A stretch of DNA of 64,000 nucleotides from Sphingomonas echinoides ATCC 14820. Its GTDB lineage: Bacteria; Pseudomonadota; Alphaproteobacteria; Sphingomonadales; Sphingomonadaceae. Shown here one piece after another: positions 8,709-19,281 of this stretch. The position numbers and the translations under genes were made by a program. The notes under the pieces are model-generated. The model ran no database searches, was not told the origin of the DNA, and was given only the letters and a program-made list of their open reading frames with translations. The DNA lies in contig NZ_JH584235.1 of assembly GCF_000241465.1 (NCBI RefSeq), forward strand, positions 542,305 to 606,304, written 5' to 3'. Numbering within the stretch: position 1 is the stretch's first letter; each line of letters starts with the position of its first letter.

Positions 8709-9920
8709 TCAGGCCGCGCTGCGGCGCGGGGATGCCTTCACGCTGATCCCCAGGATCGCATCGAGCGGCGCGAGCCGCGCCTCCCAGCTATAGCGCGCCT
8801 GCACCTGCGCGCGCGCGTCGCGACCGATCTCCGCGCCCCGCACCGGATCGTTCAGGATGGCGATGACTTCCTCGGCAATCTCGCCAACGGTTTCGCCAAT
8901 GCGGATCGTTCCGCCATGGTCGATCCCTTCCGCTGCCGCTCTGGACGCGACGACCGGACGGGCCATTGCCATCGCTTCCAACACTTTGTTCTGGACGCCG
9001 CGCGCGAGCTTAAGCGGCGCGACGACGACCGAAGCGGCGGCGATCCACCCGCGCACATCGGCGACTTCCCCGGTCACGATCACCCCAGGTTGCTTGGCCA
9101 GCGCCTTGACCGCATCGCTCGGTGCGCGCCCGACAATGGCGAAGCGGGCCTGCGGAAAGCGTACGCGAATGTGCGGCAGGATCGTCTCGACGAACCAGGT
9201 CACGGCTTCGATATTTGGCCGATAGTCCATTTGCCCGGTGAACACGATCAGCGCGCCGGTGGTGTCGATCCGCTTGAACGGCGCGGTCGGATCGAAAAAT
9301 TCGGTGTCGATGCCATTCTCGACCACATGGACCCGCTCCGCCCCGGATTTGTCGCGGAACAGTTGCGCCTCGGCCGCGCTGACGAACAGGCTGGCATCTG
9401 CCCGCTGCGCGACCGCGCGCTCATGCTGGAACAGCAGCCGCGCTTCGCGCTTCATGAACCAGCGCATGATTCCGCCAGAACCCTTGGCATAGGCACCGAA
9501 CTTTGCCGAATCCATGTCGACAAAATCCATAATCACTTTCTGGCGCGGCCGGGCCGGAAGATATTGTGCCATCTGGCTGGAAAAAACGTAAATCGTATCG
9601 ATCGAATGCCGCGACAGCAGATTGTCGACCGCAGCGCGCAACGAGGCGTTGTCAAACGCCGCCAGCGAGACCGGCTTGCGCCCGATCAACGCCTCAAGCG
9701 CAGATGTGAGGCGCGATTTCGAACGCCAGATGATCGAGCGATTGGCGGTCAGCTTCGACAGGCCGCTCTTGCGCTTCATGTCGCGCGTGTCGTCGGCAAA
9801 GGCGATCAGATGCACGCGTTTGCGCGCCGCTAGATACTTCAGGATGTGAAAGCCACGAATCTTGTCCCCCCGATCGGGCGGGTACGGCACGCGATGCCCG
9901 AGGAAGAGAATATCACCCAT
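8709..9920 (-). CDS. XrtA-associated glycosyltransferase
   Basis: This 403-aa GT-B glycosyltransferase of the PEP-CTERM/XrtA-associated type begins with the strand-loop LFLGHRVPYPPDRGDKIR. A GT4-like C-terminal nucleotide-sugar domain carries MDYRPNIEAVTWF (about 230-242) and the acidic EAMAMARPVV motif. It probably adds one sugar to the exopolysaccharide repeat unit on the cytoplasmic face. Its ATG overlaps the TAA of the FemAB-like gene by one base. Confidence 0.88.
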   Translation of the reverse strand: MGDILFLGHRVPYPPDRGDKIRGFHILKYLAARKRVHLIAFADDTRDMKRKSGLSKLTANRSIIWRSKSRLTSALEALIGRKPVSLAAFDNASLRAAVDNLLSRHSIDTIYVFSSQMAQYLPARPRQKVIMDFVDMDSAKFGAYAKGSGGIMRWFMKREARLLFQHERAVAQRADASLFVSAAEAQLFRDKSGAERVHVVENGIDTEFFDPTAPFKRIDTTGALIVFTGQMDYRPNIEAVTWFVETILPHIRVRFPQARFAIVGRAPSDAVKALAKQPGVIVTGEVADVRGWIAAASVVVAPLKLARGVQNKVLEAMAMARPVVASRAAAEGIDHGGTIRIGETVGEIAEEVIAILNDPVRGAEIGRDARAQVQARYSWEARLAPLDAILGISVKASPRRSAA

Positions 9921-10993
9921 TAACCAAGGCCTTTGGAGATGTGCGGTCCAAGCAGGTTAGCGACCACCAATGGCAGCTTTTTCCACATCGCCACCTTTTG
10001 GGCATAGCGTGGGTTCAAGGGATTGATGTCGCGCGATGACTCTCCAATCACCGCGCGTTTACCATACAGCAAGGGCACGCCGTCGAAACCCCAGTTCTTC
10101 TTGTAAGAGGCCGGTCCGGTTCCGACCTTGGAGCGACCGAAATCGAAATGCGTGCACCCGCGCGCGCGCGCATGGCTCATCAGCGCGAAATACATGCGGT
10201 CATTCGCGCGCAAGCCGCGCGCGGCGTGCGTGCCCCCGCCCCAATAGGGATAGACGGTGCCGTTGTAATAGAGGCTGAGCACGCTCGCCACCGCGCGCCC
10301 TTCGGACCGGATCGTGACAATGTCGGCGGCGGTGCCAAACTGTTCCAGCACGCAGCGGAACAACCGCGCCGGGAAGACCGGCGTTCCCAGGTTACGGACC
10401 GATTCGGCATAGACGGCGTAATGCGCGCGCACGTCCCCCGCATCGCGCCCGATCGAGACGGTAAGGTCGTTCTCAAGCGCCTTGCGCACTTCGGCGCGTT
10501 GCTTGCGCGGGATGGCGGCGAGCTCGGCGGCGTCGCTCTCCGCCAGCGGCCGCACGAAGCCGAGATAGCTGTGATCGTCGAAATCCCATGCCCCCTCGGG
10601 CATCGCGCCGCCGCGGAGCTCCAGCGTCGGGCACCCCAATCGCTGTGCGAGTGCCCATCCGCCATCGGCCAGCGCGGCCACCGCCGCAGGGTCATCCGCC
10701 AAAATACCGCCGCCAACCGCAAAGCCATTGGACACCAGCGCTTTGCCAAACAACCGCGAGCGTACTTCGGTTAACGGCAGCACGCCCGCGATCGATCCGT
10801 CGCCGCACTCGGCGATCAGGGTATGGCTGATCTGGCCGCACCCCTGCGCAACCGCCATGCTCCAGGCTGGCAGATGAAAGGGCGTCCCCTGCTTGTGGCC
10901 ACGCACGTAGCTTTCCACCCGTTGACGCTCGCCGACATCACGCAAATCGATGGATCGTAGCGCGAGCAAGGGGGCCAGAGGCTGGATCGTCAT
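9920..10993 (-). CDS. FemAB-like aminoacyltransferase, XrtA-associated
   Basis: This 357-aa protein has the GNAT-like FemAB/BioF2 fold: TPFHLPAWSMAVAQG near the N-terminus, RKQRAEVRKALE mid-protein, and the conserved acceptor region YWGGGTHAARGL followed by FDFGRSKVGTG. FemAB relatives transfer aminoacyl groups to peptidoglycan or polysaccharide. In XrtA loci this member may decorate the polymer (inference). ATG at 10993 is chosen because it overlaps the stop of the deacetylase gene (ATGA). The open frame upstream is antisense-like and lies inside the deacetylase gene. Confidence 0.87.
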   Translation of the reverse strand: MTIQPLAPLLALRSIDLRDVGERQRVESYVRGHKQGTPFHLPAWSMAVAQGCGQISHTLIAECGDGSIAGVLPLTEVRSRLFGKALVSNGFAVGGGILADDPAAVAALADGGWALAQRLGCPTLELRGGAMPEGAWDFDDHSYLGFVRPLAESDAAELAAIPRKQRAEVRKALENDLTVSIGRDAGDVRAHYAVYAESVRNLGTPVFPARLFRCVLEQFGTAADIVTIRSEGRAVASVLSLYYNGTVYPYWGGGTHAARGLRANDRMYFALMSHARARGCTHFDFGRSKVGTGPASYKKNWGFDGVPLLYGKRAVIGESSRDINPLNPRYAQKVAMWKKLPLVVANLLGPHISKGLG

Positions 10994-11844
10994 GCCGCCA
11001 TCCCAAGCGTTTGCACCGAGGGCAAATCGCGCACGACGGCATCCATCCGCCCCCAGTCGTGCCGACCGATCAATCCGCGCATCTTCCCCGCCATCGCGCC
11101 AAGGCGGCTGTAATGGCGCAGTTTTGACTTTAGCGGAGCATTGGTGACGCGCGGCTGGGCAGGATCGATTTCCCACGGGTGAAAGTAGAAGATCGCCGGC
11201 TGCCCGTCCGCCGATACTTGGCGCACTGCATAATCGGTGAGCACTGCCGGCAGCAGGCGGAAAAAGCCACCGCCGGTCGCCATGCGCCGCGCCCCGAATT
11301 GCGCGACGGTCACGGGCACTTCGACCAGATCCGCGTCCGCCAGCGGACGAAAAGCATAGCGCGGCGCTTCGGGCCAGCCATAATGATCGTGCCGCAGCGG
11401 TGCCACGCTGGAGGAATACGCATAGCCCTCCTCCGCCAGAATCCGGTGCGCCCAGGGCGTGCGCAGATCTATGGAGAAACTCGGCGCGCGATAGCCGGTG
11501 ACGGCAACGCCGCCCGCATCCTCGAGCGTGCCGCGCGCACGCGCAAGATCGGCGCGGAAGGTTGCGGGATCCATCGTGAAGACGCGGTCGTGCCCCCAAC
11601 CGTGGCTCGCCAGTTCATGCCCTGCATCAACGATCCGCCGGATGAGGCGAGGATAGCGCGCGGCAACCCAGCCCAGCGTGAAAAAGGTCGCCTGCACGCC
11701 GCTCTCGGCGAACAGCGCGAGCACGGCATCGGTATTGGCCTCCACGCGTGGCAGCAGCGAATCCCAATCGGCCCGGTCGATCACCGATTCAAAAGCGCCG
11801 ACCTGGAACCAGTCCTCGACATCGACCGAAAGGACATGACGCAC
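10990..11844 (-). CDS. XrtA-associated polysaccharide deacetylase
   Basis: This protein of about 284 aa has a NodB-type carbohydrate esterase 4 domain. The metal and catalytic aspartates lie in LSVDVEDWFQ at the start, and the metal-binding histidines in ELASHGWGHDR. RAPSFSI and a late FYFHPWEID motif complete the site. It likely removes N- or O-acetyl groups from the exopolysaccharide. The start is placed at GTG 11844, just after the ATPase stop, because family members begin immediately before this motif. An ATG at 11907 would add 21 arginine-rich residues and overlap the ATPase gene. Confidence 0.85.
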   Translation of the reverse strand: MRHVLSVDVEDWFQVGAFESVIDRADWDSLLPRVEANTDAVLALFAESGVQATFFTLGWVAARYPRLIRRIVDAGHELASHGWGHDRVFTMDPATFRADLARARGTLEDAGGVAVTGYRAPSFSIDLRTPWAHRILAEEGYAYSSSVAPLRHDHYGWPEAPRYAFRPLADADLVEVPVTVAQFGARRMATGGGFFRLLPAVLTDYAVRQVSADGQPAIFYFHPWEIDPAQPRVTNAPLKSKLRHYSRLGAMAGKMRGLIGRHDWGRMDAVVRDLPSVQTLGMAA

Positions 11845-11848
11845 CGGC

Positions 11849-13168
<1,320 letters not shown>

Positions 13169-13206
13169 AATGTCGTCCTCGCAACCGGCATAGCAACCGA
13201 TGCGTT

Positions 13207-14823
13207 TCAGAATTGATACCGCACCCCAACTTGGCCCTGCGCCGTCAACTGGTCCTCCGTACCTTTTTGGGTGAAGGAATACAGGCCCGCCGATGCCGTC
13301 GTCGCGATACGGCCAAAGTTATGGTAATACAGAGCGGTGGCTCCCGTACTGAAGACACCGGGGGCAGCCGAAATGCCGCTTTCGTAATAATTGGCGAAGA
13401 CGTTACCACTCACGCCCGAATTGCGATCGATCGGGGCACTGACATAGGCCTGCGCGTAATAGCTGTCGTCGGTCACGCCGTCGATGCTGAAGCCGGTGCC
13501 GCTGGGAGCGTAAAAGCGCCGCTGGGCATAGCCTCCGCCAATCCCGAAGCTGAGCGCGCCGCGCTTCGCGGCAATGACCGCGTCGACACCGCGCGCGCGA
13601 TACGCCGAGGTCGAGATCGACTGGAACACACCGTTCAGGCACCCGCCCGCCGCCGCGCTGCTGGTGCCAAAGGTGCAGCCGCTGAATTGCTGCGCAAAGG
13701 CATCGCGTTGATCGATGAAGCTGGTCGGCAAGTTCGAGATGCCCTCGCGCAATTGCCGCCCGAAGGTGTCGACGCTGTCGTACACGCCGACCTGAATGCC
13801 GATCGATTTGGACGCGGCATAGCTGAACGAGCCGGTATAGGTCATCCCACCATAACGCCGCCCTGCCCTTGCCTGCAGCGTGGTGCGCGGGCTTGGCCGC
13901 CAGATGACACCAGCATCATAGATCAGCCCGTCGGTCTGATAGGCGATGCGCGTCGGCGATGCGGGATCGGTCTGGAAGCGGCCGCGACTGTCGGTGACCG
14001 GCACCCCATTCGCGTCCTTCAACGGATCCTTCTGGCTGACCGTGATCTTTTCATAGCCTGCACCGCCCGTCACCGCGAGCGTGGGCAGAACCGGCAGGAC
14101 GAGATCGCCCCGCGCCACCTTGCTTTCATATTTCTGATCGAGCTGCCCTGCGGTATCGCGCTCATAGCCCGCCGAAACATTGACGCCGACCGGCAGCACC
14201 GCCCCCGCTTTCACGCCGGCGCTCGCGTTGAAGACATGGCTCTGCGAGGTGTCGAACACGTCGAGCTTCGGGCTACCTGGGGCAACCCCGGTCGTCCCCG
14301 GCGCTTCGGCCTTGGTGAAACCGAAGCGATAGCTTGCCGCTACGCCGACCGGGCCGAGATGGCTGGCGACCGTCGGGCCGACATAGGCCGAATAGACCTG
14401 GCTGATATTGTCGACATTCCCGGCCAGATTGCCCGGAGCCGCACCGCGAATGTCGGAGCGGACTCGTGTGGCAATCGCGCCGCCTTCCAGCGTCACGCCG
14501 GGGGCGACACGCACGGTCGCCCGGGCCAGGCCGCTATGCACATCGTCGTCGCCGACCTTCTTGCTATACGAAAAGCGCCGCTCGTAGCGGTAGCTCACCT
14601 GGAGCTGCGTGCGCTGGGTCTGGACCGACGCATCGACCCCAGCGGCGACCGTCGAATAGGTCAGCACATCGTCATTCTTGAGGTCAGCGGTAACGACTTG
14701 CCCGATTTCGATATAGGGCGTGATCGAGCGCTTGCGCTCTTCCGCATGCGCGGGTGCGGTCGCAAGCACGGCGATGATCCCTGCGCCGAGCGCACGGGAC
14801 AAAGATGAGATCGGGCGCGTCAT
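13207..14823 (-). CDS. XrtA-associated outer-membrane beta-barrel protein
   Basis: This 538-aa protein has a signal peptide (cleavage near APAHAEE) and many alternating aromatic/glycine beta strands. It ends in VGVRYQF, a C-terminal phenylalanine typical of outer-membrane barrels. It matches the position and character of the uncharacterised barrel protein found in PEP-CTERM/XrtA loci, possibly an export pore. ATG 14823 overlaps the stop of the tyrosine kinase gene (ATGA). A longer open frame to 14922 lies within the kinase gene and is not used. Confidence 0.82.
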   Translation of the reverse strand: MTRPISSLSRALGAGIIAVLATAPAHAEERKRSITPYIEIGQVVTADLKNDDVLTYSTVAAGVDASVQTQRTQLQVSYRYERRFSYSKKVGDDDVHSGLARATVRVAPGVTLEGGAIATRVRSDIRGAAPGNLAGNVDNISQVYSAYVGPTVASHLGPVGVAASYRFGFTKAEAPGTTGVAPGSPKLDVFDTSQSHVFNASAGVKAGAVLPVGVNVSAGYERDTAGQLDQKYESKVARGDLVLPVLPTLAVTGGAGYEKITVSQKDPLKDANGVPVTDSRGRFQTDPASPTRIAYQTDGLIYDAGVIWRPSPRTTLQARAGRRYGGMTYTGSFSYAASKSIGIQVGVYDSVDTFGRQLREGISNLPTSFIDQRDAFAQQFSGCTFGTSSAAAGGCLNGVFQSISTSAYRARGVDAVIAAKRGALSFGIGGGYAQRRFYAPSGTGFSIDGVTDDSYYAQAYVSAPIDRNSGVSGNVFANYYESGISAAPGVFSTGATALYYHNFGRIATTASAGLYSFTQKGTEDQLTAQGQVGVRYQF

Positions 14824-15773
14824 AGGGCGTCCTCTTCCTGGCCATATCCATAATAATCGCCGAAGCGGCGTCCGCCGGGCGTCAGCGCCACGGCGTTGAG
14901 GAGAAGCTGAATATGCTCGCACGAATCGAGCAGGTTTATCGCCGCGCGCAGATCGCTTTCGCTGGTGCGGTCGGCGCGGACGACGAGCATGATCTGCCCG
15001 ACCTGCGCCGCCAGCACGCTTGCCGGCGATGCCGCGAGCACGGGCGGAGAATCGAAAATCAGCAGGCGTTTGGGATCGGCAGTGAGCAGCTGCGTGATCA
15101 ACGTTCCGGTGCGCGCGCTGGCGACGAGTTCAGTATCAGCCGGCGTTCGCGTGCCACATGGCAGCAAGCTCAGATGGGGAATGTCCGTCCGCACGACACA
15201 GGCTTCGACATCGATGCTCGGGTCGGCAAGCGCATCCAACAGCCCCGCCTGTTCGGCGAGGCCGAATTGCGCCATCACATCGGGCTTGGCGAAGTCCGCG
15301 TCGATCAGCAGCACTTCGAGGTCGCGCTCGGCCGCCAGCGAAAGCGCGAGGTTGACCGCGCAATAGGTTTTACCGTCATTCGGCCGCGCCGAGCTGACCA
15401 GCAGCAGGCGCGAAAGCTCGGCATCGCTCTTGCTCACGCTGCGCGCGGTCGCCAGCAATTGCCGCTTTACCAGGCGGAACTCCTCCGCCAGCGCCCCGAC
15501 CGCAGCCCCGGGCACGAGCAAACCGCGCTCAGCCAACATCACGCGGTCGATCGTGGCGGCACCCGCAAGATGCCCCTGCCGGGCAACCGGTCGCGCGGGC
15601 TTTGGCTGCGCAGGGGGCAGATCGGCGCGCGGCTGTGCAGCGCCGATCGCCGGGGTCGGATGATCGACCGCTGGCAAAGCATAGGGCGCGCGTGCGTCCG
15701 CCTTGAAATCATAGGTCGCAGCAGCGCGTTCCAGCAGCGACGGGCGAACTTTGCGGGGCGTCAGGTCGCTCAT
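14820..15773 (-). CDS. XrtA-associated tyrosine autokinase (BY-kinase)
   Basis: This 317-aa cytoplasmic BY-kinase domain has Walker A SARPNDGKT at 128-136, Walker A' LLIDADF at 155-161 and Walker B LLIFDSPP further on. The C-terminus carries paired tyrosines (DYYGYG), probably the autophosphorylation cluster. With the chain-length determinant encoded just upstream it should form a split Wzc-like regulator of polymer length. Both junctions are four-base ATGA overlaps. Confidence 0.9.
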   Translation of the reverse strand: MSDLTPRKVRPSLLERAAATYDFKADARAPYALPAVDHPTPAIGAAQPRADLPPAQPKPARPVARQGHLAGAATIDRVMLAERGLLVPGAAVGALAEEFRLVKRQLLATARSVSKSDAELSRLLLVSSARPNDGKTYCAVNLALSLAAERDLEVLLIDADFAKPDVMAQFGLAEQAGLLDALADPSIDVEACVVRTDIPHLSLLPCGTRTPADTELVASARTGTLITQLLTADPKRLLIFDSPPVLAASPASVLAAQVGQIMLVVRADRTSESDLRAAINLLDSCEHIQLLLNAVALTPGGRRFGDYYGYGQEEDAL

Positions 15774-17284
15774 GCCGCCAACCCCCGCTGCAGCATTTCC
15801 ACGCCCAGCAGCGCCACATAGGCTACGCCAAGCCCGGCAACACCGCCGCCATAATAGACCAACATCCGCCGCCGCGCGGCTGTCTGTGCGGCGGTGACCA
15901 GCTCGCCAATCGAGCCGAGCACGGGCATTCCGGTTGCCTTTTCGAGCCGGGCGGCGGTGGCGAAGGTGGTCTTCAACTGCCCGAGCACAAACGCCGCCGC
16001 CACGCCGCCGCCAAGCGCTGCGATCAGCACGCCGGTCAGCAACAGGGGCCGGTTCGGCGCAGTCGGAACGCGGGGCGCCGTTGGCGGATCGATGACGCTG
16101 AACTTGATCGAATCGGTCTGGCTTTGCGCTTGTCCGCGCAGCTTGATCGCTTCGCGATCGGCCAGCAGCTTGGCATAGCCGTCCTTCAGCACCTGATAAT
16201 CATTGTCGATCTTGGATTGCTGCGCGGCCACGCCGGGATCCCCCGCAAGCTTTGCGGTGATCGTATCGAGATCGCGCTGGAGTTGCGCCCTGCGTGCGTT
16301 CAGCGCGGCGACCTGGGCCTGCTTGTCCGCCTGAATCGACCGCAACGAAAGATACGCCGGATTGGTGGCGGACGCGGCCCCAGCCGATACGGGTTCGCCG
16401 CGCGCGGCGGCTTGCGCGGCGGCCAATTGGCTGCGCAGCGCGATCACGTCGGGATGGTTCTCGGTATAGCCCCGTGCGCGCACATCGGCGAGCTGACCCT
16501 GGATCGCATTGAGCCGCGCCCGCGCCGGGCCGACACCCGCCGCGCTCGTGGCCCCGGCGACGCTGGCGGGAACACCCGCCATCTGGCCGTTCACCGCCGC
16601 CAGGCTGGATTGCGCAGCGGCAAGGTCGCTCTCGACTTGCGCCATCGCGGTCCGGGCGGCCCCCATGCGATCGGTCAGCGATCCGCTACCCGGCAAGCTG
16701 CCGAGATAGTGGTTCTGGAAATCGGCGCGCTTGGCGTCGGCATCGGCGAGTTGCTTCTGGCGTTGCTCGAGCTGGGCATCGAGGAATCTGAGGCTCGTGC
16801 TCGTCTCGTCACGGTCACCCGACAGATTCTGTTCGACAAACAGGTCGATCAGCTTCTGCACGACTTGCCGGGTAACCTTGGGGCTGGAGCCGGTCGCGAC
16901 GATTTCGAACAGATTGTCCTGCTGCGCGGTGATCTTGATCGCCTTGGCCAGGCCCGCGACGCGATCGGCCACATCGCGATCGGTCTTTACCGTATTCGCA
17001 AGGTCAGTGCCGCGCACCACCTTCTCCAGGCTGACCGCGCTGGTCAGCGTCTGGCGGATCATGTCCATGTCCTTCTGCTGGTCGGCAGGGGTGATGCCGA
17101 CTGCGTTGGGCAGGATCGTGTTCATCTGCACGGACACGCGGGCGCGCGATTCATAGCTGTTGGGAATTTGCGCGACCACCGCCCAGCCGAGCACAGCAAT
17201 GCCCCAGGCAACCGCCAGCGCGATCCACCGGCGCATCCAGATCGTATGGAGCGCGACCCGTATTTCATCGAGCAAGCCGTTCAT
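15770..17284 (-). CDS. XrtA-system chain-length determinant (Wzz-like)
   Basis: This 504-aa inner-membrane protein has TM helices near residues 20-38 and about 425-445 (GVLIAALGGGVAAAFVLG), a third hydrophobic segment near the end, and a long periplasmic coiled-coil region between them. The Wzz signature of SYESRARVSVQ after TM1 and the PTAPNRP motif before TM2 are present. It sets polymer length together with the BY-kinase. Confidence 0.9.
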   Translation of the reverse strand: MNGLLDEIRVALHTIWMRRWIALAVAWGIAVLGWAVVAQIPNSYESRARVSVQMNTILPNAVGITPADQQKDMDMIRQTLTSAVSLEKVVRGTDLANTVKTDRDVADRVAGLAKAIKITAQQDNLFEIVATGSSPKVTRQVVQKLIDLFVEQNLSGDRDETSTSLRFLDAQLEQRQKQLADADAKRADFQNHYLGSLPGSGSLTDRMGAARTAMAQVESDLAAAQSSLAAVNGQMAGVPASVAGATSAAGVGPARARLNAIQGQLADVRARGYTENHPDVIALRSQLAAAQAAARGEPVSAGAASATNPAYLSLRSIQADKQAQVAALNARRAQLQRDLDTITAKLAGDPGVAAQQSKIDNDYQVLKDGYAKLLADREAIKLRGQAQSQTDSIKFSVIDPPTAPRVPTAPNRPLLLTGVLIAALGGGVAAAFVLGQLKTTFATAARLEKATGMPVLGSIGELVTAAQTAARRRMLVYYGGGVAGLGVAYVALLGVEMLQRGLAA

Positions 17285-17298
17285 CCGCCGGTCCGTGC

Positions 17299-17943
17299 TC
17301 AGAACATGCTCTGCGGGATGATGATCACATCCCCCGGCTCAAGCCGGACGTTGGCGCGGCTGTCGCCATCCTTGAGCAAGCTCGACAGCTTGATGTTATA
17401 TTCGACCTGCTTGCCGGTTTCGCGATTGTAACGAACCAGCTTCGCGCGGTTGCCCGCCGCATATTCGCTGAGCCCGCCGACCGAGATCATCGCGTCGAGC
17501 AGCGTCATATTGGCGCGATAGGGAATCGAAGCGGGCTTGGCGGTCGCGCCGACGATGCGCACTTGCTGGCTGAACGTACCCGAGAAATTTTCGACGATGA
17601 CCGAGACGATCGGATCCTTGATATATTCGCCGAGCGCGATCTTCATGTCGTCGGCGAGCATCCGCGGCGTCTTGCCGACGGCGGGCATGTCGCTGATCAG
17701 CGGCGTGGTGATCCGTCCATCCGGCCGCACCTGGACCTTCGCCGACAGTTCGGGATTGCGCCAGACGAAGATGCTGAGCTGGTCGAGCGGGCCGATGACA
17801 TATTCCTCGCCCGGCTGCTCCTGCGTCGCCACGAACGATGCCTGCGGCAGTTCCGAACGGCCCCCGCCAACGCACGATCCGAGCGTCAACGCCGCGACGC
17901 CAACACCCAGCAACCCGCGGAAAGATTTGAAAAACCGTGCCAT
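17299..17943 (-). CDS. Polysaccharide export lipoprotein (Wza/EpsE-like)
   Basis: This 214-aa protein heads the operon. The signal peptide ends in the lipobox LGSC, so the mature protein is an outer-membrane lipoprotein. A Poly_export domain with YVIGPLDQLSIFVWRNPELS and a SLBB-like repeat (RIVGATAKPASIPYR) follow, and the protein ends in EPGDVIIIPQ. It should form the outer-membrane export channel. The upstream GGGAGG is a good ribosome binding site. The 105 bases before 18,048 presumably carry the operon promoter; a TACCTC-N7-GAGGTA inverted repeat (17947-17965) overlaps the leader. Confidence 0.9.
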   Translation of the reverse strand: MARFFKSFRGLLGVGVAALTLGSCVGGGRSELPQASFVATQEQPGEEYVIGPLDQLSIFVWRNPELSAKVQVRPDGRITTPLISDMPAVGKTPRMLADDMKIALGEYIKDPIVSVIVENFSGTFSQQVRIVGATAKPASIPYRANMTLLDAMISVGGLSEYAAGNRAKLVRYNRETGKQVEYNIKLSSLLKDGDSRANVRLEPGDVIIIPQSMF

Positions 17944-18048
17944 CTCTACCTCCCGCCGCGAGGTACTGCCGATGGCGTCACGTCTGACGCGCAGGGGGCA
18001 GGTTCACGGCTATCGTGCCGCTATGAGACGAAAGAGGTGAAAATTGCG

Positions 18049-19281
18049 TTAGGAATGCTCGCTTTGGCCCACCAGCAGCTCGCGCGGCAGGGGATGGCCC
18101 AGAAACGCAGTGGGGCTGGCCGACAGGCCATAAGCGCCCGCCATGAACACCGCGACGAGGTCGCCGACATCGGCGACCGGCAGCGTGACGCGGTCCGCCA
18201 ATCGGTCGAGCGGGGTGCATAAGGGCCCGACGACACTGACGGTTTCGGTCGGGGCATCGGGGGCAGCAGTGGCGATCGCGACGGGATAATTGCGCTTCAC
18301 CACCGTGCCGAGATTCCCGGAGGCGGCAAGCTGGTGGTTCATGCCGCCATCGGTAACGAGGAAGGTTTCGCCCCGGCTTTCCTTGCGATCGACCACGCGC
18401 GTCAGATACACGCCCGCCTCGCCCACCAGCCAGCGCCCCAGCTCGATCGCGAACCGCGTATCCGCGAGGATCAGTGCGCGCTTGCCCAGCGCTTCTGCCA
18501 GCGCGTCGCCGATCGCCTGCACGTCGAGCGGCGTCTCGCCCGGGAAATACGGAATGCCAAAGCCGCCGCCGAGATTGACCAGCGGCGGCATGACGCCAAC
18601 CGCGTCGGCCAGCCGCCCCGCGAGCGCCAGCGTTTCGGCCTGTGTTTCGATGATCGCGCGGGGATCGAGCGCCTGCGATCCGGCAAAGATGTGGAAACCG
18701 CGCCAGTCCGCTCCGGCGTCGATCACGTGCCTGGCCACAGCGGCGGCACGATCGGCATCGATACCGAAAGGCGACGCACGCCCGCCCATGCGCATCCCCG
18801 ATCCGCGCAATTCGATCTCCGGGTTCACCCGGATCGCAAGCCGCGGCGTGACGCCATGCCGCTCGCCGATCGCCAGCGCGCGCGCCGCTTCACCGGAAGA
18901 TTCAAGATTGATCGTCGCGCCCGAGCGGATTGCAAACTCCAGTTCGTCATCGCGCTTGCCCGGCCCGGCAAAGCTGATCCGCGCACCCGGCTTCACCGGC
19001 AGCGCCATCGCCAATTCGCCCCCCGACGCGACATCCAGCCCATCGACCAATGGCGCGATCGCAGCGAGCAGCGGCGCGAACGGATTGGCCTTGATCGCAT
19101 AATGCAGGTCGATCGTGGGGAAGGCCGCGCGAAACCGCTGAATGCGGGCCTGCACCACCGCCATGTCGTAGACGAACAAGGGAGTGTCGCCGACCATTGC
19201 GGCCCAATGCGCCGCCTCCTGCCCGCCAATCCGCAGCGGCGTGATCTCGAAATCCGCCGGAATCGTGCCCATCGGCTTCAT
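18049..19281 (-). CDS. XrtA-associated PLP-dependent decarboxylase
   Basis: This 410-aa group IV (DAP/ornithine-type) decarboxylase has PLP lysine in LHYAIKANPF, HIFAGSQ, the glycine loop NLGGGFGIPYFPG, an EGxGRW-like ELGRWLV segment and a GPLCTPLDRL motif with the catalytic cysteine. It is known only from XrtA loci and probably makes an amine or aminoacyl-derived building block with the ligase and carrier protein next door (inference). ATG 19281 overlaps the ligase stop codon (ATGA); an upstream open frame to 19353 lies within the ligase gene. Confidence 0.88.
   Translation of the reverse strand: MKPMGTIPADFEITPLRIGGQEAAHWAAMVGDTPLFVYDMAVVQARIQRFRAAFPTIDLHYAIKANPFAPLLAAIAPLVDGLDVASGGELAMALPVKPGARISFAGPGKRDDELEFAIRSGATINLESSGEAARALAIGERHGVTPRLAIRVNPEIELRGSGMRMGGRASPFGIDADRAAAVARHVIDAGADWRGFHIFAGSQALDPRAIIETQAETLALAGRLADAVGVMPPLVNLGGGFGIPYFPGETPLDVQAIGDALAEALGKRALILADTRFAIELGRWLVGEAGVYLTRVVDRKESRGETFLVTDGGMNHQLAASGNLGTVVKRNYPVAIATAAPDAPTETVSVVGPLCTPLDRLADRVTLPVADVGDLVAVFMAGAYGLSASPTAFLGHPLPRELLVGQSEHS

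Noticed and set aside
8301..9833. Long plus-strand frame of about 510 codons
   Set aside because: It is antisense to the xrtA and glycosyltransferase genes and its composition is the mirror of their high third-position GC; no motif supports it.
9920..11599. 559-codon extension of the FemAB-like gene
   Set aside because: The extension lies within the deacetylase gene in another frame; ATG 10993 with ATGA coupling is a better start.
16124..17431. Long plus-strand frame over the chain-length gene
   Set aside because: The minus-strand gene has clear Wzz motifs and TM segments; the plus-strand product is Arg/His/Gly-rich nonsense.
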